Positions 54,496-61,545 of a DNA stretch of 64,000 nt are shown here, piece after piece. This DNA comes from Gottfriedia solisilvae. GTDB taxonomy: Bacteria > Bacillota > Bacilli > Bacillales > Bacillaceae_G. The stretch covers positions 186,001-250,000 of the forward strand of contig NZ_NETJ01000005.1 in assembly GCF_002128405.1 (NCBI RefSeq), read 5' to 3'. Under the pieces are notes generated by a model. It saw only the letters and a list, made by a program, of their open reading frames with translations, had not been told where the DNA came from and searched no databases. Position 1 is the stretch's first letter. Each line of letters starts with the position of its first letter. The translations under genes were made by a program, and so were the position numbers.

Positions 54496-54885
54496 ATGAA
54501 AAGGTATAAAGTCATTCTAACTGGAATCATCTGTTCTTTAAGTTTATTTAGTTGTGACGATACGGAAACAAAAACTGTAACCACTAAAAATCCAAATGCA
54601 GAAGAAATTTTACGACTTGATCGACACGCTGACATATTTCAATGGAAAGAGGTAATTTATCAAACCAATATTGATTGGGTAAATGAACTTAAATTGACAA
54701 AGAACAAATCAGTAGGAAAAATTACCTCAGTATCTACAAACGCTACAAATAAATCATTTAAAAATGGAATGGCAAACAACTTACCAATTGGAGCAAAAAT
54801 ATATAGCGCTAAAGAGAGAGAAGATATATTGATTGTTGAATTCAATGGAAGAGTCAGTTATTACTTAGCTCTTGTGGAAGGTTAG
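54496..54885 (+). CDS. Putative small lipoprotein
   Basis: About 129 residues from the ATG at 54496, 8 nt after AAGGGAG; an in-frame GTG at 54490 is also possible. The signal peptide ends in lipobox 'SLFSC' (Cys ~20), followed by an acidic linker. The mature domain is ~95 residues with 'HADIFQWKEVIYQTNIDWV' and the ending 'ILIVEFNGRVSYYLALVEG'. No family was recognised, and no partner gene is adjacent. Confidence 0.75.
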   Translation: MKRYKVILTGIICSLSLFSCDDTETKTVTTKNPNAEEILRLDRHADIFQWKEVIYQTNIDWVNELKLTKNKSVGKITSVSTNATNKSFKNGMANNLPIGAKIYSAKEREDILIVEFNGRVSYYLALVEG

Positions 54886-55312
54886 AATGTAAAAAGGAAT
54901 TGTATTAAATGGAAAATAAAAGTCTTGTTTTATATATAGTGGGAATATAATACTTTCTTCTTTATGAATACGGTTTTTCTAATTTTAAAATAGATAGTTT
55001 TTCAAGAAGTCAATTGGAACGGAAGGTGCTCGACTCCTGTGGGAGTAGCAGGACAACTGAGACCCCACAGGCGCATTGCGCCTAGGAGGCTCAGCGCACG
55101 CTCCACGGAAAGCGAGCATCCTGGAGTGGAAATTGACAAACTTCCTTACCGAAAAGCATTACGAGATAGTTCTGACTGTTTATGCTCAAAAAAGAAAGTT
55201 CTAGTCTCTCTAGTGAGATGGAATTTTTTTTTGCGTAATGATATTCACCTAAAAATAATACAGGGCATACAATAATTGGGCACAGAAACATAGATGTATT
55301 TTATAAGAGGAA
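54886..55312. other. Intergenic region holding repeat copy D
   Basis: About 430 bp containing repeat copy D (55009-55137). The rest is AT-rich and should include the SIMPL gene promoter. The apparent frame over the repeat is not a gene. Confidence 0.6.
55009..55137. repeat. Dispersed palindromic repeat, copy D
   Basis: Bounded by GTCAATT and AATTGAC. It contains TGCTCGACTCCTGTGGGAG, GAGACCCCACAGG, GCGCATTGCGC, AGGAGGCTCAGCGCACG and CCACGGAAAGCGAGCATCC. It is the best-preserved copy, in the opposite orientation to copies A and B. Strong internal complementarity predicts a cruciform or RNA hairpin. Confidence 0.8.
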
Positions 55313-56044
55313 GTGATTAACATTTATTCATCTGTAAACTCAATTCCAAGAAATATGGGATATTCTTATTCAATCCCTCAATATCAAAGAGTTTATCCGA
55401 CTCGTCATAATAATAGTGTAAATAACTCAATTAGAGTAACTGGAAAGGGAGAAGTTACTGTAAAGCCTAACCAGTCGTCTCTATTATTAGGTGTTATAGT
55501 CGATGATATGAAAGTACAAAATGCCCAACAACAGAATGCGGTCATTTCTAATCAAATCATTGAAGCACTAAAAAACATAGGGATTAATCAGCAGGATATT
55601 GAAACTTATTCATATTCCATCGATCGTATCGTTGATTTTCAAGATTCACAAGAAATATTCCGTGGATATCGTGTAAGCCATATTTTCAAGGTTATTGTTA
55701 AAGACATCGCTAGTGTAGGAAAAGTGATTGATGTTGCAACAGAAAATGGGGCAAATGTTGTGAGGAATGTATCTTTTGAAGTTTCAGACCCAGAACCTTA
55801 CTATGTTGAGGCTCTACAAAAAGCCACATTAAATGCAAAAAGCAAAGCGGAAAGTATCGCTAAGTCACTAGGTTTAACCATCAATAGCGTTCCGGAATGG
55901 ATAGTTGAAGAAAGTGTTCAATTACTGAGACCACAATACTCAATGCAAACAGCTGTATTGAGTGCATCGACGACTCCGATTCAGGAAGGTCAAATCAAAA
56001 TTTCTGCATCGGTTCAAGCGTTGTTTAATTATATAAGTTTCTAG
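55313..56044 (+). CDS. SIMPL domain (DUF541) protein
   Basis: 243 residues. The SIMPL domain spans about residues 38-240: 'IRVTGKGEVTVKPNQSSLLLGV', 'AVISNQIIEALKNIGINQQDIET', 'YRVSHIFKVIVKDIASVGKVID' and 'LQKATLNAKSKAESIAKSLG', each characteristic of the BP26/YggE-like family. There is no clear signal peptide; the function is poorly known, with some members linked to oxidative stress. The start is uncertain: GTG at 55313 nearly touches AGAGGAA, while an ATT at 55322 lies at ideal spacing. Confidence 0.85.
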   Translation: MINIYSSVNSIPRNMGYSYSIPQYQRVYPTRHNNSVNNSIRVTGKGEVTVKPNQSSLLLGVIVDDMKVQNAQQQNAVISNQIIEALKNIGINQQDIETYSYSIDRIVDFQDSQEIFRGYRVSHIFKVIVKDIASVGKVIDVATENGANVVRNVSFEVSDPEPYYVEALQKATLNAKSKAESIAKSLGLTINSVPEWIVEESVQLLRPQYSMQTAVLSASTTPIQEGQIKISASVQALFNYISF

Positions 56045-56373
56045 TGGAGATATTTTTCAAATCTAAACAGTTTGCTAGTTTCAGAAATGACTCTCTAATT
56101 ATCGTTTTAAATGAGAAAAGGGAAGGATGAACTCAGCTACCCAAACCTTTTCTCTTATATTGTGATTTTAAATTTATGTTTTTAAAAAGAAGGAAACACT
56201 TCGAAAAAAGAGAACTCAATTTGAATATAGAGCGACGTGAGGTAGCCTCTAATAATGTAATGTCGTCCTCGTCTAAAACAATTATGACGTTTCTATTTCC
56301 TAATCATATAAATATTGAAAAGGGCTGATCAGTTAAAAGTGTGGACAAGTATAAGCATAATAGGGGGGAAGAA
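56045..56373. other. Intergenic region with a terminator-like hairpin
   Basis: GAGAAAAGG (56113-56121) and CCTTTTCTC (56146-56154) pair around a 24-nt loop and may end the SIMPL transcript. No gene was seen between this and the RBS TAGGGGGGAAG of the next gene. Confidence 0.5.
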
Positions 56374-57237
56374 ATGTTCAAGAAGCTGGGAATCGCAATT
56401 ATTCATGGAATGGGGAATCAGAAGCAGGACTTCGCTGATGAAATGATCGTCTTAATTAAGAATAAATTCGCCCGAAAATTAGAATGTATCATATCAGACC
56501 CTTCCTCCTATCTAGTATTTCAACCTATACAATGGTCATCTGTCTTTGAGGAGAGGGAGGAGAAACTGTATAAAAATGTGGTTTTGGCGAACGATCTAGA
56601 TTTTAAAGGACTAAGAAAGTTCACTATACAATATGTAGGTGATGTTATTGCATACCAACAAGTAGAGACCTCTAGACAAAACTATGAAAGAGTACATGAA
56701 TTAATTGGTAAACATTTAAATATTATCTCAAGTAAAGCTGGAAATGATGTTCCTTTATGCGTCATTTCACATAGCTTAGGATCAGTTATTGCAAGTAATT
56801 ATTTCTATGATCTGCAATATAAAAGAAATAGTGTATCGTGCATTGTCAATAAATCCTCACCTTTGGAAAAAGGACAAACTTTAACCTTATTTTATTCTTT
56901 GGGGACTGCGCTGCCACTTTGGAGTTTGCGATATCATAATTTTAACCGCCCGATCAATATTCCTTCAAGAGAGCTTCAACAATACTATCCTGGTTTGAAG
57001 GGTGAGTGGATTAATTTTTATGATAAAGATGATGTGTTAGGATATCCTTTAAGAGACGTCGATCAAACTTATCGTGACGCTGTTACTGAAGATAGACAAG
57101 TTAATATTGGTGGACTATTGACTAGTTGGAATCCATTTTGCCATACAGGATATTTTAAAGATATGGTAGTTATTGAAGAAATTGTAGAAGGATTAGTCCG
57201 AACCTGGAAACAGGTTAATAATATGGAGAAGAATTGA
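56374..57237 (+). CDS. Alpha/beta-hydrolase fold serine hydrolase
   Basis: About 287 residues from the ATG at 56374, behind AGGGGGGAAGAA; the upstream in-frame GTG at 56341 has no RBS. It begins 'LGIAIIHGMGNQKQDF', where the His-Gly forms the oxyanion region. The nucleophile elbow is 'CVISHSLGSVIASNY' near residue 136-150 (Ser in His-Ser-Leu-Gly-Ser). A late 'HTGYF' His could complete the triad. It is cytosolic, with no signal peptide. A lipase, esterase or chain-modifying role cannot be chosen from sequence. Confidence 0.78.
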   Translation: MFKKLGIAIIHGMGNQKQDFADEMIVLIKNKFARKLECIISDPSSYLVFQPIQWSSVFEEREEKLYKNVVLANDLDFKGLRKFTIQYVGDVIAYQQVETSRQNYERVHELIGKHLNIISSKAGNDVPLCVISHSLGSVIASNYFYDLQYKRNSVSCIVNKSSPLEKGQTLTLFYSLGTALPLWSLRYHNFNRPINIPSRELQQYYPGLKGEWINFYDKDDVLGYPLRDVDQTYRDAVTEDRQVNIGGLLTSWNPFCHTGYFKDMVVIEEIVEGLVRTWKQVNNMEKN

Positions 57238-57746
57238 TTTACTATATAAAACATGCTATTTATCCAAAGATAAAATAGTAATTTTGGTGACGGATTCGGT
57301 TCAGGTGAGAATCAATAGTAGATACTTTGGAGATGTCATTCGCATCTCTTTTTTTTGTATTGCTGTTTCATTCTGCAGGAGATCTTTCAGACGTGTTTAA
57401 ATGATTGAACCTATTTATCCGACACATTTATATGAATGTGTTTAGTAAACAATAAATCTAGCAAATTTGATTATTGAACAGAAAAGGATACAATTGTAAA
57501 ATTTGTAATGTAATAAAAAAGGGGTGTCTTTTTTTTTGCAAAAAAGATGGAAAAATTTGTTCGGAAAATAACTATCATTCCTTTCGCAAGATGTCGATTC
57601 TAATAACAATGTGGTTCTTTTTATATAAAAGAAAATTTTCGAGAAGAGCATAAAAAAAGAAAATGAGAAATATCATTATCTTGGAATTTACTAGTTTAGT
57701 AACGAAAAGTAATCATTAATATGGATTCAGTGAAGGGAGAACCTAA
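57238..57746. other. Intergenic region with one terminator
   Basis: GGAGATG TCATT CGCATCTC (57329-57350) with T8 ends the hydrolase transcript. The remaining ~390 bp are AT-rich with long A and T runs. No gene, repeat copy or convincing RNA was identified. Confidence 0.55.
57329..57357 (+). terminator. Terminator of the hydrolase gene
   Basis: GAGATG and CATCTC around a short loop, followed by eight T. Confidence 0.85.
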
Positions 57747-58352
57747 ATGAAATTGCATATTGGCGAGTGGATATCATTTCATCAATTACAACATTTCGTA
57801 CGGATACATGAAAACCTAGGTGTTCTAATCGCTTTTCTGATTCCATTTGTGGATTCTTTTTTGGGAATTATTCCACTTGGAGCAATATGCGCCACTAACG
57901 TTAATGTTTTTGGGTTTTGGACGGGATTTTTAGCAACTTACGTGGGTAGTGTTTTAGGTACTACTGGAATGTATTTCTTATTAAAAAAGACTGGTGCAAA
58001 GTGGATTGATCGCTTTATTCCTCAGAAAAAGAAAGAAAATGCTAGCATGGGATGGTTGAATAATAGTGGATTTGGTCCAGTATTCCTCTGGTTTTGTATC
58101 CCATTTTGTCCTTCTTTTATCACTAATATTTTTGCATCCATGTCTAAAATCAGACCGATTTTCTATATATCTGGTTTTACTATGGGTAAACTGGTTGCGT
58201 TGTTGCTCATTAGTTTCATTGGGCAAGATTTACATGATTTCATTGAAGAACCTATGGAAACGATTTTAGTTTTGGTTGCTATTTTAATTCTTTGGTTTGT
58301 TGGTAAAAAGGTTGAAAAGAAATTTATGACGCAGCGGGCTAATAATGAGTAA
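57747..58352 (+). CDS. VTT-domain (DedA/TVP38-like) membrane protein
   Basis: 201 residues, RBS GAAGGGAG. The VTT/SNARE-associated domain shows 'ENLGVLIAFLIPFVDSFLGIIPLG' near residue 22-45, 'GSVLGTTGMYFLLKKTG' near 72-88 and the second re-entrant segment 'WFCIPFCPSFITNIFASMS' near 113-131. A last membrane helix precedes a basic tail. DedA/TMEM41-type proteins include lipid scramblases and undecaprenyl-phosphate flippases; which function applies is not known. Single gene ending in a hairpin. Confidence 0.83.
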   Translation: MKLHIGEWISFHQLQHFVRIHENLGVLIAFLIPFVDSFLGIIPLGAICATNVNVFGFWTGFLATYVGSVLGTTGMYFLLKKTGAKWIDRFIPQKKKENASMGWLNNSGFGPVFLWFCIPFCPSFITNIFASMSKIRPIFYISGFTMGKLVALLLISFIGQDLHDFIEEPMETILVLVAILILWFVGKKVEKKFMTQRANNE

Positions 58353-58387
58353 AATGACAAACGCTGCTTTAATTTAAGAAAAGATCA

Positions 58388-58422
58388 AAAAACATTGCCC
58401 TTTAAGCAATGTCTTTTTCTTT
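58388..58422. terminator. Terminator between VTT gene and lrp-type gene
   Basis: ACATTGC CCTTTAA GCAATGT flanked by A's on the left and T5 on the right; usable by both convergent genes. Confidence 0.85.
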
Positions 58423-58465
58423 TGATAAAACCTAGCATATGAACCCAGTTACTTGTCGCAAGTAT

Positions 58466-58957
58466 TTATTTTTCGCCTATATTTAAAGGCAGTGTGGTAG
58501 AACATTTTATTTCTCTTAAAGCTAAACTAGTTTGAATTCTAGTAATGCCAAGTTTGTTTAGTTTTCGAACAAAGCCCTCCAAGCCTTTTCGATCTTTATT
58601 GGCGACTTTTAATAAATAGTCATACTCCCCAGTTAATAAGTGGCACTCCAATACTTCGGGCATCGCTTCTAATGTTTTCTCCAGAACAGCTAATTCATCT
58701 GCTTGATGGATATTTGTGTTAATAAAAATAAAACAAAGTAAATCAAAACCAAGCTTTTCTTGATTTAAGATGGCGACTTGTTGTTTTATATATCCTTCAC
58801 TTTCTAGTCTCTTTACTCTTGCATGTGTAGCAGGTGGGGACAAATTAACATACTTTGCTAATTCAGTATTGCTAGTTTGTGATACCGTTTGTAGCTTATC
58901 CAATATTTTTAAATCCACTTCATCTAACACTTTACTTTGGAAAGTTTCCAACTTCAT
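58466..58957 (-). CDS. Lrp/AsnC-family transcriptional regulator
   Basis: About 163 residues from the ATG at 58957, just after TGGAG; upstream in-frame ATGs at 58966 and 59029 exist, so the start is uncertain. The N-terminal helix-turn-helix reads 'VDLKILDKLQTVSQTSNTEL' and 'SPPATHARVKRLESEGYIK'. The C-terminal RAM domain (about 75-155) includes 'LLTGEYDYLLKVANKDRKGL'. Such regulators bind amino acids and form octamers. It is divergent from an EamA transporter, a common pairing for amino-acid export, so it probably controls that gene. Confidence 0.9.
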   Translation of the reverse strand: MKLETFQSKVLDEVDLKILDKLQTVSQTSNTELAKYVNLSPPATHARVKRLESEGYIKQQVAILNQEKLGFDLLCFIFINTNIHQADELAVLEKTLEAMPEVLECHLLTGEYDYLLKVANKDRKGLEGFVRKLNKLGITRIQTSLALREIKCSTTLPLNIGEK

Positions 58958-59178
58958 CAACTCCATTTCAATTATTCCGTCATTGGCTCGATTTTTATAT
59001 AAAAAATTAATTTTATTCAATAATATCATATCGAAACTTTGTTTTATTTTGAATTTTTATCATTATACAAAATAATTCAAGTGTAATGATAAAATTATGT
59101 AAAGATTGTAACTAAAAGATTAAGTTTCATTGAGGTTAAATGAATTATAGATAAAGAATTTGAGTGGAGGAATGGGAT

Positions 59179-60093
59179 GTGCCGATATTTTATATGCTTT
59201 TGTTATTATTAACTAGTTTAATATGGGGAGGAAATTTTGTAGTTGGAAAAACACTTGTTGGTCATGCTTCTCCTATGACTTTAACAACTTTAAGATGGGC
59301 AATTGCAATTTTGTTTCTTTTTCCATTGGTATTGTGGAAAGAAAAGACGTTTTTTCCTCCGCGTAAAGCTATCTTTCCATTAATTATTATGGGAATTACA
59401 GGTGTTGCACTTTTTAATCTTTTTCAATTTTGGGCTCTGGAAAAGACATCTGCGACTAATGTAGGCTTGATCTCAACCTTAAATGCAATCTCAATCGCCA
59501 TCTTTTCATCCGTATTTTTAAAGGAGAGATTAAATGTATTACAACTATTTTCTATGCTTTTATCATTTTTTGGAGTAGTACTTGTTCTGACAAAAGGTGA
59601 TATAAGTTTAATATTTTCATTGAAGTTTAATGTAGGTGATGTGTTTATGCTCATCGCAGTGTGTATTTGGGGATTATACTCAGTTTGCAGTAGATGGGCA
59701 ACTAAAACCGTATCACCGATAATGGCTACTTTTTATTCAGGGGTATTTGGATTGATCATTCTTATACCTTTTAATCTTACTGATTTCACGATTACAAAAG
59801 TTGATACTGTATTTGTTGGATCTATTCTATATACAGGAGTCATCTCGACAGTCCTGTGCATGATTTTTTGGAATATTGGTGTTCAAAAAATCGGTGCAAT
59901 CACAGCAGGTATTTTTTTAAACTTCAATCCAATTTTCACTGCCATTTTAGCGTTTTTCATATTAGATGAAAAACTGTCCTGGATTCAGGGGATTGGTAGT
60001 GTTATCGTAATTATAGGATGTTATTTATTCACATACTTTAAAACTAATAGGATTTTAAAAAATAAAATCGTTTTAAAGGATGCAGTGTCATAA
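59179..60093 (+). CDS. EamA/DMT-family transporter
   Basis: About 304 residues from the GTG at 59179, 6 nt after GGAGGAA; the frame also opens with GTG at 59164. It has ten membrane helices in two EamA repeats: 'LLTSLIWGGNFVVGKTLV' and 'ATNVGLISTLNAISIAIFSSVFLKERL' in the first, 'LIAVCIWGLYSVCSRWATK' and 'NFNPIFTAILAFFILDEKLSW' in the second. Members export amino acids or other metabolites. It is divergent from the Lrp-type regulator. The stop touches a decayed cupin fragment. Confidence 0.9.
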   Translation: MPIFYMLLLLLTSLIWGGNFVVGKTLVGHASPMTLTTLRWAIAILFLFPLVLWKEKTFFPPRKAIFPLIIMGITGVALFNLFQFWALEKTSATNVGLISTLNAISIAIFSSVFLKERLNVLQLFSMLLSFFGVVLVLTKGDISLIFSLKFNVGDVFMLIAVCIWGLYSVCSRWATKTVSPIMATFYSGVFGLIILIPFNLTDFTITKVDTVFVGSILYTGVISTVLCMIFWNIGVQKIGAITAGIFLNFNPIFTAILAFFILDEKLSWIQGIGSVIVIIGCYLFTYFKTNRILKNKIVLKDAVS

Positions 60094-60284
60094 ACCCAGA
60101 TGAGTTATTTTTGGTATTAGAGGGTGTATGATTAATAGATTTTAAGGATAATGTGACCGCAATTGTAAAACCTAATGAAACTTTATTAATCCCAGCAGGA
60201 GTTATTCATAGAACAATAGCAAAGCAAGGAGCAGTCATTCTTTGTTTTGAAGATAAGGATGCTGATACAGTAATAGTAGAATAG
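60093..60284 (+). pseudogene. Decayed cupin-domain gene fragment
   Basis: One frame reads 'NPDELFLVLEGV', an in-frame TGA, then 'LIDFKDNVTAIVKPNETLLI' and 'PAGVIHRTIAKQGAVILCFE', ending in TAG. This is the C-terminal beta barrel of a mannose-6-phosphate-isomerase-like cupin. The N-terminal half is missing and an internal stop is present, so it is a remnant. It is fused directly behind the transporter stop, which suggests a deletion junction. Confidence 0.7.
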
Positions 60285-60349
60285 TTCTTTAACTTACTGG
60301 TTATAAATGTTTGTAGATTAAGGTATAAACGGTTACTAAAGGTGATGTC

Positions 60350-61057
60350 ATGATACATACTTACTTAGGTGAATCAATTAGTTTTGAGATCAGTTTCAAA
60401 AAGCGTAAATCCATCGGGATTTATATAGATATTTATGGGAATGTTGAAGTTCGTGCGCCAAAAGGGACAACAGAAGAGAGCATAATTAAATTAATAGAAG
60501 AAAAGTGGACATGGATTTTAGAAAGTTCAAAAGAGATGAAGGACCGTTTCGAAGGACCTCAAAAGAAAGAATATGAGTATGGTGAAAAGTTTCTTTATTT
60601 AGGAAATAGCTATCCAATTCAAATTTTTCAAGACGAAACCAAGGATCAGGACTACGTAAAGTTTAAAGACGGTACGTTACGAGTATTTGTGAAGAAACTT
60701 GAAGATGAAAAGATTAAGCAAGCTCTGAAACGATTTTATTATCAGCAGTGTAAAACATTAGTAGAAAGTGGAATCAAGTATTATCAAAGTAATTTTAAAG
60801 TAAAGCCTTCTGCTATTCGTATCACTGATAGTAAAAAAAATTGGGGAACATGTGATTCAAATCGCCAATTAACATTTAATTGGAGGCTTGCAATGGCACC
60901 CCAAAATGTGATTGAATATGTAATCGTCCATGAAATGTGCCATATGGTTCATATGAATCACGACAGATCTTTTTGGAGACTTGTGGGTAAAATAATACCG
61001 GATTATAAAGAACGTGAATATTGGCTAGCAATCTCTAATTGGAAAATGACTGTTTAG
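60350..61057 (+). CDS. YgjP-like M48/DUF45 metallopeptidase
   Basis: 235 residues. The zinc motif is 'VIVHEMCHMVHMNH' near residue 196-209 (His-Glu-x-x-His with a third His), with 'SFWRLVGKIIPDYKERE' following. The N-terminal half includes the YgjP pattern 'KSIGIYIDIYGNVEVRAPKGTT' and 'RITDSKKNWGTCDSNRQLTFNWRL' region near 164-187. YgjP-type proteins often accompany type I restriction genes, but none is seen here. The RBS before ATG 60350 is AAGGTGATGTC. The substrate is unknown. Confidence 0.87.
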   Translation: MIHTYLGESISFEISFKKRKSIGIYIDIYGNVEVRAPKGTTEESIIKLIEEKWTWILESSKEMKDRFEGPQKKEYEYGEKFLYLGNSYPIQIFQDETKDQDYVKFKDGTLRVFVKKLEDEKIKQALKRFYYQQCKTLVESGIKYYQSNFKVKPSAIRITDSKKNWGTCDSNRQLTFNWRLAMAPQNVIEYVIVHEMCHMVHMNHDRSFWRLVGKIIPDYKEREYWLAISNWKMTV

Positions 61058-61063
61058 CGCCTA

Positions 61064-61092
61064 TTTACAAAAAAATAGAAAAGTGAGATAAT
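61064..61092 (+). promoter_or_regulatory. Sigma-A promoter of the ABC-F leader
   Basis: TTTACA and GATAAT separated by exactly 17 bp, ending ~30 bp before the leader ORF. It lies 7 bp after the preceding gene's stop, so the leader is ~440 nt long. Confidence 0.7.
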
Positions 61093-61122
61093 ATAAAAAA
61101 TTTCGAGGAGGGAAGTAAGTTT

Positions 61123-61143
61123 ATGGAACCAACAAATTGCTAA
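61123..61143 (+). CDS. Six-codon leader ORF (MEPTNC)
   Basis: ATG GAA CCA ACA AAT TGC TAA behind a very strong RBS, GAGGAGGGAAG, with 7-8 nt spacing. It lies between a sigma-A promoter and the terminator ahead of the ABC-F gene. Antibiotic-inducible ABC-F genes are known to be controlled by ribosome stalling on short leader ORFs, and this layout matches. The peptide itself probably has no function beyond stalling. Confidence 0.7.
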   Translation: MEPTNC

Positions 61144-61545
61144 TATTAATTTATTTAAAAATTAATATGAATTTTGTACTGAGTGAAAATTAGCCTGATT
61201 AAATAGGTTTATTTGTTATGCTCTTTATGGAATTAAGGCAATTTAGAAGGTAACTTACTTACTAAAATCGAGATTATAATTTTATGGGATATTTCTAATT
61301 AGAAATGCCTAATCAGGACCGATATATAGGCCTGGTCTATAGTATACGGCATCAGTGTGTGCTTTTTATGCACGTGATTTGCTAAATACTGCGAAAAAAA
61401 TTATATTCATGAGAATGTTAAGACTGTAAGAAGTAATCCTCTTCTTATGGTCTTTTTTGCTTTGAAAATTAAATAGTAATGAAGTTCTTCTTTATCTTGT
61501 CCATAAAATGCGTAACAAGATTATGGATGAAAGAAGGAATTTTGT
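61144..61545 (+). promoter_or_regulatory. ABC-F attenuation leader
   Basis: A ~400-nt untranslated region between the leader ORF and the ABC-F start. Directly after the leader stop, ATATTAAT and ATTAATAT form a hairpin (~61142-61170). Further partial hairpins occur around GACC...GGTC (~61317-61340) and TGTGC...GCACG (~61357-61375). The terminator at 61420 then follows. The exact antiterminator pairing was not resolved. Confidence 0.55.
61420..61458 (+). terminator. Attenuator terminator before the ABC-F gene
   Basis: AAGACTGTAAGAAG and CTTCTTATGGTCTT form a 14-bp stem with two G-U pairs, a 7-nt loop and T6. It lies ~90 nt upstream of the gene it precedes. Confidence 0.9.

Noticed and set aside
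55039-55275. Plus-strand open frame over repeat copy D
   Set aside because: Same repeat family; the frame is a by-product of GC-rich sequence.
57442-57651. Minus-strand open frame of 69 codons in the 57.2-57.7 kb gap
   Set aside because: Low-complexity sequence from A/T runs, no RBS and no recognisable family.
60350-61057. Part of a type I restriction-modification locus
   Set aside because: YgjP-like peptidases often accompany such loci, but no hsdR, hsdM or hsdS gene is in the window.
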